A stretch of 64,000 bases of DNA, taken from NCBI GenBank assembly GCA_000729835.1, contig JFHB01000031.1:173196-237195 (forward strand), in the 5' to 3' direction. The DNA comes from Atkinsonella hypoxylon. Taxonomy: Eukaryota; Ascomycota; Sordariomycetes; Hypocreales; Clavicipitaceae. The notes under the pieces were generated by a model that ran no database searches, was not told the DNA's origin, and saw nothing but the letters and a program-made list of their open reading frames with translations. A program made the position numbers and the translations under genes. Positions 9,828-21,290 of the stretch are shown here, piece by piece. Each line of letters opens with the position of its first letter. Positions within the stretch are counted from its first letter, which is position 1.

Positions 9828-12800
9828 ATGGCGACTACTTCGAACATGTTCCTGTACTCGCTGACAGTCCAGCCACCGAACAATGTTGTTCAAGCGGTGC
9901 TGGGCCAGTTTGCAGGAACCAAGGAGCAGCTCATCATTACGGGCGCGGGCTCGCAGCTAACGCTACTACGACCAGACCCTTCTTTGGGTAAAGTCACGAC
10001 TGTTTTATCCCATAATGTCTTTGGGATAATTCGATCACTTGCAGCTTTTCGTTTGGCAGGCAGCAGTAAAGGTAAGATTGCTTTCCCTTGTTCGCTTCTC
10101 CGGACTACTATTCTATGTTTTGCTCCATATGTCTTGATAACTTAGCTTGTCATCCTGAACAACGAACGTAAAAAAAAATAAAAAAAATAAAAAATTTACT
10201 GACTATGTTTCTCCATATAGATTATTTGATTCTTGCCACAGATTCAGGACGAATCACAATTGTCGAGTATTTGCCGGCGCAAAACCGCTTCTCCCGATTG
10301 CATCTGGAAACGTTTGGCAAGTCTGGCGTGCGACGAGTCATACCGGGCGAATACCTTGCCTGCGATCCCAAGGGTCGAGCCTGCTTGATTGCGTCCACCG
10401 AGAAGAACAAACTGGTCTATGTGTTGAATCGAAGTGCACAGGCAGAGCTGACCATATCATCACCCTTGGAAGCTCACAAACCTGGCGTGCTGGTCATTGC
10501 AATGACCGCGCTAGATGTGGGATATGCAAATCCTGTATTTGCTGCCCTGGAGATTGATTACTCAGAGGTAGACCAGGACGCGACTGGTCAAGCTCTTGAG
10601 GAGGTCGAGACCCATTTGGTCTACTATGAACTCGACTTGGGCTTGAATCACGTCGTTCGAAAATGGTCAGAGCCCGTTGATCCCACGGCATCCCTCTTGT
10701 TTCAGGTACCTGGTGGCAATGACGGTCCCAGTGGAGTTCTTGTCTGCGGCGAGGAGAGCATTACCTACAGACATTCGAATCAAGACGCATTCCGCGTGCC
10801 GATTCCCCGAAGAAAAGGTGCCACGGAGGATCCTTCCCGGAAACGCACTATTGTATCCGGTGTGATGCACAAATTGAAGGGCAGTGCGGGGGCGTTCTTC
10901 TTCCTTTTACAGACTGAAGACGGTGATTTGCTGAAAGTGACCATCGATATGGTTGAGGACGACGATGGCAATCCAACAGGGGAAGTGCGAAGGCTTAAAA
11001 TGAAATATTTTGATACCGTTCCAGTCGCCGCGAGTTTGTGTATATTGAAGAGCGGCTTCCTCTACGTCGCCAGTCAGTTTGGAAATTTTGCCTTCTACCA
11101 ATTTGAGAAGCTAGGTGATGATGACGACGAACTCGAATTCAGCAGCGACAATTTCCCTGTGGATCCTCACGCGTCTTATGACCCCGTATACTTTTATCCT
11201 CGGCCAGCTGAAAACCTGGCATTGGTCGAAAGTATTCCATCAATGAATCCATTGATGGACTGCAAAGTTGCCAACTTGACGGGCGAAGATGCTCCCCAGA
11301 TTTACACCGTCTGTGGCAATGGTGCCCGAAGCACTTTCAGGATGTTGAGGCACGGGCTGGAAGTGAACGAAATCGTGGCGTCAGAACTGCCAGGCATTCC
11401 ATCAGCAGTATGGACCCTCAAGCTCAACAGAGGGGAACAATACGATGCATACATTGTCTTGTCGTTTACTAACGGCACCCTTGTGCTAAGTATCGGCGAG
11501 ACAGTCGAGGAAGTAAGTGATTCTGGCTTCTCAACCAGCGTACCCACGCTAGCAGCTCAGCTTTTGGGCGATGACGGCTTAATTCAAGTCCATCCGAAAG
11601 GCATCCGACATATTCGCAATGGTAAAATCAATGAATGGGACGCTCCTCAACATCGCTCCATCGTAGCTGCATCTACGAACGCCCACCAAGTTGCTATTGC
11701 ACTCAGCTCGGGCGAAATCGTTTACTTCGAAATGGATTCAGACGGTTCACTTGCAGAGTATGACGAGAAGAAAGAAATGTTTGGCACTGCAACCTGCCTG
11801 AGCTTAGGAGAAGTCCCGGAGGGTCGAGTTCGCAGCTCGTTTCTCGCCGTAGGATGCGACGACTGTACCGTGCGTATCCTCAGTCTCGACCCAGACTCAA
11901 CACTTGAGAGCAAGTCAGTGCAAGCGTTAACGGCGGCACCGTCCTCACTTGCGATTATAGCCATGGATGATTCGTCATCGGGTGGTTCTACTCTCTACCT
12001 CCACATCGGCTTACATTCTGGTGTCTATCTACGTACAGTCCTCGATGAAGTGACTGGCGAGTTGACCGACACAAGACAAAAGTTTTTGGGTCCAAAGCAG
12101 GTTCGACTTTTCCAGGTCACCGTCCAAGGAACCACCTGTGTTCTCGGTCTCAGTTCGCGGCCTTGGCTTGGATACTCTGACCCTATCACGAAGGGTTTTG
12201 TGGTAACACCGCTCAACTATGTGGATCTGGAATGGGGATGGAATTTCAGCAGCGAGCAATGTGAAGAAGGTATCGTCGGAATTCAAGGCCAGTCTCTGAG
12301 GTGAGTCCAAATCCTATTCTTTGTTGCCGAAAATATACGAAGCCAAAATGATGAAGCTTTGGGATCCTATGCCTACGGGCTATGAGGCCTTCAATACGCA
12401 TTTTTTTTTCCAATTGTTCCTACTGAAGTGGCATTCCCCCCCCCCCCTTTTTTTTTTTTTACCAATATCGAACACTTATAGTTATGAACAAATACTAAGA
12501 GTACTAGGATTTTCTCTATCGACCGCTTGGGTGATACTCTTACAGAGAAGTCCGTTGCTCTGACTTATACACCCAGAAAGCTCATCAAACACCCGGAGCA
12601 GCCCCTGTTCTACACCATCGAGAGCGACAACAACACACTACCACCGGATCTCCGAGCCCAGCTGTTAGCTGACCCTAACGTGGTCAATGGCGATGCAAAA
12701 ATCCTGCCGCCTGAGGAATTCGGCTATCCTAGAGGCAATCATCGTTGGGCATCGTGTATTAGTGTGGTAGACCCTACATCCGAAGAGCCACAGGTTCTAC

Positions 12801-13882
12801 AAACAGTAGACTTTGAAAACAATGAATCTGCTGTTAGCACGGCCATCGTTGCTTTTGCCAGCCAGGACAACGAGAGTTTCCTCATAGTCGGTACGGGTAA
12901 AGATATGATAGTCAATCCTCGAAGTTTCTCTGAAGCATACATCTATGTCTATCGTTTCCAAGAAGACGGTCGGGAGCTTGAATACATCCATAAGACGAAA
13001 ATAGAAGAACCACCGCTGGCACTACTGCCGTTCCAGGGCAAGCTTTTGGCAGGAGTTGGCAAAACACTGAGGATTTACGATCTTGGCATGCGTCAAATGC
13101 TGCGAAAAGCCCAAGCAGAAGTGGCACCGCAGCAGATTGTGTCGCTGAATACTCAAGGTAGTCGGATCATAGTCGGCGATGTCCAGCAAGGTGTGACTTA
13201 TGTCACCTATAAACCCGCCACCAACAAGCTGATACCTTTTGTGGATGATCACACTGCCAGGTGGACAACCTGCACAACTATGGTAGACTATGAATCAGTC
13301 GCCGGTGGAGACAAATTCGGCAATATATTTATTGTGCGATGTCCCGCGAAGGCAAGTGAAGAAGCTGATGAAGAGCAGTCCGGTTTACATCTGATGAATG
13401 CACGAGACTACCTTCATGGGACATCTCACCGTGTAGACTTGATGTGTCACTTCTATGCGCAAGATATCCCCACAAGCATGGCAAAAACCAGCTTGGTCGT
13501 CGGCGGCCAAGACGTGTTGTTATGGAGCGGACTCATGGGTACCATTGGCGTCTTCATTCCTCTCGTAAGTCGCGAGGATGCAGACTTTTTTCAAAGCCTT
13601 GAACAACATCTCAGGACGGAGGATCCGCCTTTAGCCGGAAGAGATCATCTAATGTACCGTGGATACTACGCGCCTGTTAAAGGCGTCATTGACGGAGATC
13701 TTTGTGAGCGTTATACCCTGCTTCCCAACGATAAGAAGCAGATGATCGCAGGCGAATTAGATCGCTCAGTCCGGGAGATTGAGAGGAAAATTTCTGTGAG
13801 TGACACCCTTGCATCTCGGTCCCAATGATGAAAGCAACGCTAACGATAATTGAAGGACATCCGCACTAGGTCTGCATTTTAA
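9828..13882 (+). CDS. RSE1: Splicing factor 3b subunit 3 (RSE1 / SF3b130)
   Basis: Four exons: 9828-10071, 10221-12300, 12508-13795 and 13856-13882, giving about 1212 residues, the usual family length. Introns are 149, 207 and 60 bp, all GT..AG and in phase. The N-terminal MMS1/DDB1-type beta-propeller region includes FSRLHLETFGKSGVRRVIPG and YLACDPKGRAC, strongly typical of SF3b3. The C-terminal CPSF_A region ends GELDRSVREIERKISDIRTRSAF. The last 8 residues sit on a 27-nt final exon; without that splice the protein would end in an unrelated tail. The protein is a scaffold of the SF3b part of U2 snRNP, needed for branch-site recognition in the nucleus. Intron 2 contains a C-run followed by a T-run (about 12438-12461) before its acceptor. 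Confidence 0.96.
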
Positions 13883-14081
13883 AACTCCAATGTTTGTGTG
13901 TAAGATACCAATTGATGCACTGTATGATAATTCTTCTTAACATCGTACGCGGCTGGAGTGGTGGCGTTGGCGCATATGGTCCTGGGTCCTTGGTAGACTA
14001 TGCTTCTTACAAGTGTAAAAAATGCCAGAGAGGCACAATTTGAAGGTCTAATACCACGACTAATTTACATGGTATAATACT

Positions 14082-14953
14082 TTATCGTATACTAAGCCCT
14101 CGCCAAAATGGGCTTCTATTTCTTTGTTTCGATGTGGCTTTCGCAAATCCGTCTGCTGGATGCTCCCTCTCCCAAGCCTCATCGCCAAGATATGCCTCTA
14201 CTGAAGAGCCTAGATCGTAGTTGGATTGCTCAAGGTATAAGACAGCGACACCATAGTCGGAAACTTTGCAAGACGTCATAAATCGCCTAATCTTGCTTTT
14301 CCGCAGCTCGTCCTCTTCTCCCTGGACCGGTCGTGGTGAGAGGCTCACTCCACCTTTGTAAAATTCCCCCGGAATTAAAATGGTCCGTCTGCCTAGAAGA
14401 AGATGGTCGCTTGTGATGTTATTTGCTCGTCGAAGAGCCGTCGCGGGGACTCCATACCGAAGTGACAAGGACGTGATACTATCATGCTCGTGGTTTAGAA
14501 AATGAAGCGTATCTCCAATCACAGCCTTTTCACCCTCGTCAAAACCCTGGTCCTTTGCGTTTGAAGGCCTTGGTCTTTCCCCTTTCGGGAGAGTATAGGG
14601 TGGTGGCGCAGATGGGAATTCTATCGTGCTTGCTTGCGATAGTGGAACGAGAGTGTAAGAGGGCGGATCCTTGAGGCGCTGTGGCAATGAGGTAGACGTG
14701 TTGGACACTTGGCAGTAGGGACAATATTCAGCATACCGGGAGTTTTTCTAAAGCAGACGACACGGGTCAGTTGAATTTCTTTCGTCTTTCGCAGCGTGTA
14801 GAGGCACAAAGGTCAGTGGCGACTTCTTGCCTTGATACACTCGCCACATATGATCCTCCCACAGCAAGGTACGACGCGGTCTGCGCGGACCTTTTCTGGT
14901 GAATGAGGGATTGGGTCAGGAAGTAGACTTGTGCAAGTAGAGCAGCTATTCAT
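14082..14953 (-). CDS. RING-like zinc finger / LysM / UBA-like protein
   Basis: Two exons, 14953-14831 and 14747-14082, give about 262 residues. They are joined by an 83-bp intron with a non-canonical GC donor (AAG|gcaaga) and a tttag acceptor. Residues 4-53 form a RING-like cluster: Cys4/Cys7, Cys30/Cys31/Cys36/Cys39 and Cys50/Cys53. The splice falls between Lys41 and Lys42 and rebuilds the last CxxC. A Pro-rich linker leads to a LysM domain (HFLNHEHDSITSLSLRYGV...ANNI...LLGRRTILIP). The C-terminal part (VSDYGVAVLYLEQSNYDLGSSVEAYLGDEAWE) resembles a UBA/CUE helical bundle. There is no signal peptide, so this LysM is intracellular, like the LYSMD family, not a secreted chitin-binding effector. 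Its function is unknown. It is convergent with RSE1 (about 200 bp) and divergent from the NSRP1-like gene. Confidence 0.82.
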
Positions 14954-15663
14954 AGCGAATAGAGAATGTGCATGTATTGTAGTTTATGGCAGGGAGTATG
15001 TCATTGTAGGACACGGGGCCTCTTGGGCTGTAGTGACGATGAGGAGCGCATGAGTGACCAATCATGTTGTGACCTGACCATTCGACTATTGTGGCGTCAT
15101 TTTCGTCGAAACATTATGATAGCTTGCGATATAACGATGAATGTGAATACATGGGTAGATTACAGACGTATGCATTTTTTTTTTCCATGGCGAGGCTTTT
15201 GTTCTTGTCTTGAAGATGATCCTCGAGTTCTACCTGAGAAGTAAGTGTACAACTCCGTTATTGCAGATGTGCCGTTTTGGCAGTATTGGGACATGATGAC
15301 CTGGGCCATTCGGTACAGCTTATCATCATATAAGAAGCTAAAAAGAAGATACTCAATGTTTAATACTAAAGATGCATCATAAATGAGTACTTCAACGGGC
15401 ATGGGTTCAATTGCGCCAAGGTCCCTGTTCCTATGGACTCAAGTGGGGCCAAATTGTTTGTAGCTGTTGGAACGGCCGTCGAAAGATCCATGTCTTGACT
15501 TTGCGACAAACTCAGCTTGCACACTGCCATTCCTCCAAAAGGACCTTTGTGATAACCCAGGAGCCGGAACAATCCACAAGGTCGTCTCCAAGTTCAGTAC
15601 TGCGATTCTTCCAAACACGCGTCTACACGAAAGCTGTCCAGAGCAGCAAGCACGTGCGTCACG
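14954..15663. promoter_or_regulatory. Divergent intergenic region, LysM protein / NSRP1-like
   Basis: About 710 bp separate the two divergent starts. The interval contains several AT-rich blocks and a T-run near 15176-15184. I see no gene with family support; it likely contains both promoters and 5' leaders. Confidence 0.45.
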
Positions 15664-16881
15664 ATGAGCAAGCCTCTGGCCTTTGGGCTCAAAAAAGGCA
15701 GCATAACGAAGCCCAGAGCGACACCGTTCAAAAAACCATCTGCCTTTGGAGCCGCCGACGAAGATGATGAGTCGGGCGACGAACAACATAGCAAAACCGA
15801 AGTTGGAGTCGAAGAAATCGGTGGAGGCGAGCTTGACGACTTCAGCAGCGCAACAGTATGCACCTCGGATTCGCGCAAGACTACAAAACCAGAGACGGGA
15901 CTTTCATCGCAACCTCCGAAGCTCAAACCGAAGCCCCAGAGCAGCGCAATGTTTGGCGACCTGTCTAGTTCATTATCTTCCAGGAAGAACGCACAGGCGG
16001 CGACGGAACTAGACTCCAGAGTCTACGAATACGACTCAGTGTACGACTCTCTGAAGCCGAAAAAGGAAGAGACGAAGGAGGACATTGAGCGAAAGCCGAA
16101 ATACATGCGCAGTCTTCTGCAGGCAGCTGAAGTACGGAAGCGGGACGCCTTGATCGCAGAGGAGAAGAAGATTGCGCGCGAGCGGGAAGCGGAGGGTGAC
16201 GAGTTTGTCGACAAAGAGAAGTTTGTGACGGAAGCTTACAAAAGGCAGCAAGAAGAGAATAGGAGATTGGAGGAAGAGGAGAAGCGCAGAGAAGAGGAGG
16301 CGGCCAGAAAGAATGAAGGAGGCGGCATGTCTGCATTTTACCGGAAGCTGCTGGACAAGGATGAGGCTCGGCACACAGAGATTGTGAAGGCAGTGGCAGA
16401 AAAGACGAGGCAAGGACCGAGTGCAGAACCGGACCCGGAGTCTGATGAACCCGATCTGGAAAAGTCGGAGGCGCAACTGGCAAAGGAGCTCAATGAAAAG
16501 GGTGTATCTGTTGCAGTGAACGAGGATGGACAAGTGGTTGATAAGAGGCAGTTACTAAAGGGCGGCCTCAATGTCAGCTTCAAGAAGAAGGTAGAGGTGA
16601 AGGGTAAACTTGACCGTCCAAAGGAGCCGGACAGAAGGAGCGTGAATAGTATGCAGTTTGGCAAAAAGCAGTCTATGAGGGAGCGACAAACTCGCATGAT
16701 AGAGGAACAGCTGGAACAATCGTTGAAACGATCCAGAGAGGCCGAGGAGGCACAACGACAGGAAGTGGAGAGAGCGTCAAAGAGCAGGAAGACGGAGACT
16801 GAGATTTCGAGCGCCAAGGAACGCTACCTTGCGAGAAAGAAGGCCGCAGAAGAGGCGAAGAAGCAAGGACTGGAGCCGTAG
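15664..16881 (+). CDS. Nuclear speckle splicing regulatory protein 1-like (NSRP1/DUF2040)
   Basis: A single exon encodes 405 residues. The N-terminus (MSKPLAFGLKKGS) and the block YEYDSVYDSL...RKPKYMRSLLQAAEVRKRD...EREAEGDEFVDKEKFVTEAYKRQ are the NSRP1/CCDC55 conserved domain (about 118-240). Most of residues 135-240 and 335-400 are predicted charged coiled coil (long runs of Glu/Arg/Lys). The C-terminus is Lys/Arg-rich, compatible with nuclear import. In animals NSRP1 affects splice-site choice; the fungal protein's role is inferred from family membership only. It is intronless, unlike most neighbours. Confidence 0.88.
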   Translation: MSKPLAFGLKKGSITKPRATPFKKPSAFGAADEDDESGDEQHSKTEVGVEEIGGGELDDFSSATVCTSDSRKTTKPETGLSSQPPKLKPKPQSSAMFGDLSSSLSSRKNAQAATELDSRVYEYDSVYDSLKPKKEETKEDIERKPKYMRSLLQAAEVRKRDALIAEEKKIAREREAEGDEFVDKEKFVTEAYKRQQEENRRLEEEEKRREEEAARKNEGGGMSAFYRKLLDKDEARHTEIVKAVAEKTRQGPSAEPDPESDEPDLEKSEAQLAKELNEKGVSVAVNEDGQVVDKRQLLKGGLNVSFKKKVEVKGKLDRPKEPDRRSVNSMQFGKKQSMRERQTRMIEEQLEQSLKRSREAEEAQRQEVERASKSRKTETEISSAKERYLARKKAAEEAKKQGLEP

Positions 16882-17194
16882 AATAGATACCCAGAAAGCT
16901 AGACAGATCCAGCTGTATAAGTGCAAGGATGAAGCGCGGTTTGTCCTTTAACTCGACCGTGCTTGTACGTAATTATCGATGGACGCCACGGCCAGTGTAT
17001 ATCTGCCCTCAATCGCCCATTAACGCATGGTCTCGATAGAACGACAACTTCCATTTCTGATAGTCCAGCGACGACAAGTAAGTATGCCTATTCAAACACA
17101 GCTTTTTATAACGAAAGATTGACATAGTATACAATATGAGGAAAGGGCTCCCAACCAACACATGAATCAAAACTCATCCTTCACCAAGCCATTT
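16882..17194. other. Convergent 3' region, NSRP1-like / TIM13
   Basis: These 313 bp between two stop codons hold both 3' ends; no gene is seen. Confidence 0.5.
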
Positions 17195-17520
17195 TCATGA
17201 GCTAGGGTTGTTCTGCTCTTTGCGTATTCTGTTGATGTACGCAGCATTGACCTGATTCCATGCAGCCATATATTTCTCCGTACAAGTCGTCATGCACGTC
17301 TGTTCGCCACTCGACAAGGAGCTTCCCGGTCTCGGTACGCATTTCTCGAAGCAGTTTTCTTGGAGTTTCTATAGGCACGTCTGGTGATCAGCAAGTGCTG
17401 CTCTGGCAGGAGATGCGTGTTGCATGTTTCGCCTACCTCAATGAGAGCTCGAGCATTAGCCAGGTTCGCGTCAGCGAGGATCTGCTTCATGACGGACTGC
17501 TTGACGGAGCTGGAATCCAT
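17195..17520 (-). CDS. TIM13: Mitochondrial inner-membrane-space chaperone TIM13
   Basis: Two exons, 17520-17437 and 17368-17195, with a 68-bp phase-0 intron, give 85 residues. The twin CX3C motif of small Tims is clear: CFEKC (34-38) and CMTTC (53-57). The tail TEKYMAAWNQVNAAYINRIR is characteristic of Tim13. With Tim8 it forms a hexameric chaperone that escorts hydrophobic precursors, such as Tim23, across the intermembrane space. The unspliced frame loses both cysteine pairs, so the intron is well supported. There is no presequence, as expected for a Mia40-imported protein. It is divergent from the VIP36-type lectin gene. Confidence 0.95.
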
Positions 17521-18041
17521 GTTTGATTGTAGCAAAATTTTCGTGCAATTGCTTGAGTTGGAGCCTGTTTATTGAATCGGATGCTTGCGGTAGCGATCAA
17601 CGCACGTCGAAAAGGAAGAGAGGCGGTTGGTTGTTTCGCAAGGCATGTAATGTAAGCTAGTTGCGCCGACAAAAAGGATTGCGAGTGTGGCTGGTGATCA
17701 CTTATCAGCCACAGGAGCAATTTATCGGACAAAAGGGCATGTGGCGCACTAACAGGGGGGTCGCGGCGTGTGGTCAATAGTTACTGGGCCGAACCCCAGG
17801 TTCTTTTCCGGCCCCATTTTGGGAAGAGGACAGCTGTGTGCTAGCAGCGACTATTAATGATCTCGGGACCAGCCCAGAACTGCTCTGCCAACAAAACGTT
17901 TGGTGCTAGACACCGGTGCCTTCGCAAGGCAATTCATTCGACGGCTGTTCGCTCCTTGGATTTGCACTTCTGGCTTTCGCTCCTTTCTTTCTCACGAAAC
18001 CCTAACCGCCTTCGCAGCGTAGGAGGCACCTCTATATCATC
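17521..18041. promoter_or_regulatory. Divergent intergenic region, TIM13 / lectin
   Basis: This 521-bp spacer lies between two divergent start codons and presumably holds both promoters. No other gene is seen. Confidence 0.45.
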
Positions 18042-19228
18042 ATGCGGCTGTCAGCTCTTCCCGTCGCTCTCCTTACAGGGCTGGTAGGGTTTGCGCAGGC
18101 TGACCCTGCGTCAGACTTGAAAAGCATTTCGGTATGTTAGTTCTCGCTCCGATCCTGTCCTGGAAGAAAGGAAAACTGATCATCTTGGAATTTGACAGCT
18201 TCGAACCCACAGCATCCAGCAGGTTAGTTCACCGCGGTCGTCAAACCGGAAGAAGGGGCTATGCAGCACAAAGGGCAATGTGCACAGCTGATACGATACT
18301 TTACTGAACAGCCCTACCTCGATTCGGATCTGCACAGCCGATGGTTTGATTTTGGAGGAGACACTATTGTTCGAACCGACTCGTACGCTGAACCATATAA
18401 CCCATCGATAAACAGCTTACAAAAGGAGCACAGAAGCAGACAGAATGCTAAATCATTACCAGATATATCCGCCTGACATCCGACCTACCATCTCAGTCCG
18501 GTTGGCTTTTCTCGCGCGTTCCACTTACCGCAACGAATTGGGAGGTCGAGATTGAATTCAGAATATCTGGAAAGCACCAATTGTACGGAGATGGGTTCGC
18601 CATCTGGATCACAAAGCAGCGCGGTCAAAGGGGCGAGGTCTTTGGATCGACCGACCGATTCGAGGGTCTTGGAATCTTTGTCGACACGTACAAGAACAAC
18701 AGACCTGGCGTGGTCTTCCCGTACGTCATGGCCATGTACGGCGACGGCCAAAAGTCATACAACAAGAATGACGACGGCAAGGACGCTGAGCTAGCTGGCT
18801 GCTCGGCTCGTGGCATTCGACATGCTGAGATTCCCACCAAGATGCGTATCACCTACATTCAGGACAAGCAGTTGAAGTTGGACCTTCAGTACAGGGTAGA
18901 AGACGAGTGGGAGTCTTGCTTCGAGGTGGACAAGCCTCCCCAAATCCCCAACATCGCATACCTGGGTTTCAGCGCAGAAACCGGCGAGCTCAGCGACAAC
19001 CACGACATCATCTCTGTTTCCACCAAGAACTTGTATAACAACCCTGCCACGCCGAACAACAAAGGTTCTGGGGCCAACAAGGGACGCAATACTAGCAGCG
19101 ATTTTGTCAAGGGACGCAGTTCCTGGGCCATGTTCTTCGCCAAGATCTTCTTGTTCATATTTGTCGTCGGCGGCTCTTACATCGGCTACACTGCCTATCG
19201 GGCGAAGAATAGGAGCCATCGTTTCTGA
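18042..19228 (+). CDS. L-type (legume-like) lectin, VIP36/Emp47 family cargo receptor
   Basis: Four exons, 18042-18131, 18199-18222, 18312-18382 and 18463-19228, give about 316 residues. The second exon is a 24-nt microexon (LRTHSIQQ). Residues 1-20 form a signal peptide (MRLSALPVALLTGLVGFAQA). The luminal lectin domain spans about 25-255 and includes YLDSDLHSRWFDFGGDTIVRTDSYIRLTSD. The Ca/mannose-binding segment GLGIFVDTYKNNRPGVVFPYV and a Cys pair (GCSARGIR..., ESCFEV) are visible. One membrane span follows (about 287-308, SWAMFFAKIFLFIFVVGGSYIGYTAYRA) with a short cytosolic tail ending NRSHRF. The topology fits a type I receptor cycling between ER and Golgi that binds high-mannose glycoproteins. 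All four joins restore conserved sequence. Confidence 0.92.
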
Positions 19229-20639
19229 GCTAGACTACTAGATACGAATAAATCGAAAACTAGTCCAAGTTCGCAAATCTCGGGGCAGTTGATCCGACTG
19301 CGTCTCCCGCTTTGCCCCCTCCCCGGACGATTGACGGGTAATAGATGAGATGTGTGGATGTTAATGGGTATTGGGGCGAATGGATGCTGACAGGGGCGTC
19401 CATAAAAAAAAAAAAGGAAAAAGGAAAAAAAAAAAAACCCCACAAACTTGATTGAACCTGATAACCACTTTGCATGGGCTTGCAATTCATCTTTTTCCTT
19501 TGTGGTGATGTTGTTTTATATGAGGGCCATGAAGGAGTCATGTAGTAGATTAGACAGTTCGAGCTAGGCTGGCTGGGGCTTTAAAAAGGACAATGCCTTC
19601 CATGGAAGTAGTGTTTTTGACGTTGATTGCTTGTCAGTGTCGACGACGGCTGTTGCCGAGGCGATCTCATCCGTTCAATCCGAGTCATGGCCATGGGGGC
19701 AAGGGCTAGCCAACTTAATTCCGGGCCTTGCTGAAGAACGGATGGAAGGGTGCCACGCGAGTGACAGATTACATGACGGGTTCTTAACCTAGGTAGGTAC
19801 CTGGGTTATTGGCAATTAGGATTTGTCGTGTACCCTAGCGTTCCCTTGTGCCTAGGTTTGTAGTGATGGAACGGTGCCCTGCCACATGTTTTATTGGCCT
19901 TGATCATTGCGATGGGGATGGGCTGAGCGTGGTCTGTTGTCGGCATGAAAGTAATGCAACATGGTGTCTACAAACAGTGTTATATTAACCAGTTGTCGTG
20001 CTTTTCAATGTGTCTTTTGGGTCTTCCGCCGTGATCGCGACGAATTGGTATTTGACGGCAACGATGATGCTGTCTTTTACGGAGTAAGGTGAAACGAAAC
20101 AGACCTGATCAGGATCGCCGCCTCTGGCTTTACCGGAGTAACCTTATCTGGGCGCTCCACTTCGGGACGTTCTTGTTTGTAAGACAGTACGGAATAGTAG
20201 GTTCGCTGTTGCAATGGTATTTAGAAAACATGTCGTATTTCTAGGAACTACATGAGGGGACTTGTATGGCCTTCCGTCTTGGTTTCATGCCATGTCCCCT
20301 CCGCGCGCTTGGCATGGCATGATTGCTCGTTGACACGAAGCACCCCCTGCAAAGTAGATGCGTGAAACAATCCAGGGGTTGTATGATATAACTATTTGTC
20401 ATTGATGTCCAGGCTTCAAGTACTACCTGCCTGGTACCTGCGTAGGTCGTATGTTAATTAACCACCCAGTGCCTGAATTTCCACCTCGCACCGCCCAGCG
20501 GTAGCAAAAAGATTCTTCCGCGTAAAGGCCCGGGACCGGGAGGTGGGACTAGCTGTTCTCGGAAGCGCCTCCGTCTCATTGACTATGGACATGAAAGCTT
20601 CGTGGGCGAGGTTTAGGAGGGGTGGGGAAGCTGCATTAA

Positions 20640-20680
20640 ATACCTACCTACCTAGGAAGATAGTTAGTTAGTTAGTTAGC
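20640..20680. repeat. TACC / GTTA tetranucleotide repeats
   Basis: Repeated ACCT units (tacctacctacctagg) are followed by repeated AGTT units. The same ACCT/AGGT unit recurs across the window's intergenic DNA. Confidence 0.7.
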
Positions 20681-21189
20681 GTCAAGTACCAAACCAGCCA
20701 GACACGCTTGAGCGCTTGCTTCCGCATCCGATCGCAGTCGATTCCCACGCAGACGCCTCGTCAATTGAATGAACCCCGCCAATATCTATACTCTAAGGTA
20801 CCTAGGTAGTGCTGCTGACAATACCTGGTACCTACAGGTAGGCACTTACCCTTACTAGGAGGTACCCGAGAATATTCTAAGCAGCTCCTCCCCCTCTAGC
20901 CCTGCAGGACTTGGGAAGCTTGGGAAGCATGAGGGCTGTAACCAGATTGTTGCGAACGGGACCCAGAATACAGCGCCTTCGGCAGCGGTAAGCAGGCCTG
21001 GCATTATTAGAGAACCACCGGTAAATGTCGATCAACAGTAACTATACTTCTGTTTCGGTTGAGGATGGGCCTGTCATTTGCTGGTCAATACCCTCCAGCT
21101 GGGCTTGTGATTGGCAGATGATGGCTGTATGTGTTACATTGGGCACCTGAAGCCCTACGGTCCTCCTAGGAATCTGCCACTACTGCTAC

Positions 21190-21290
21190 TCCTACCCTAG
21201 GTACTAGGTAGGTACCTAGTAGTAGTAGTAGGGTAGTAGGGTAGGAGGTATGTATCTTCGGCGCGTACCTGCATCTACCTGGGAGGTACC
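21190..21290. repeat. TAGGTACC-type palindromic repeat cluster
   Basis: A dense run of CCTAGGTACTAGGTAGGTACC-like units and TAG trinucleotides lies about 330-430 bp upstream of the PKA start. The units are largely self-complementary and could form small hairpins. Confidence 0.65.

Noticed and set aside
15965..16533. Two long antisense frames over the NSRP1-like gene
   Set aside because: They arise from the Glu/Lys/Arg codon bias of the real gene; the Ser/Leu/Pro-rich products have no recognisable features.
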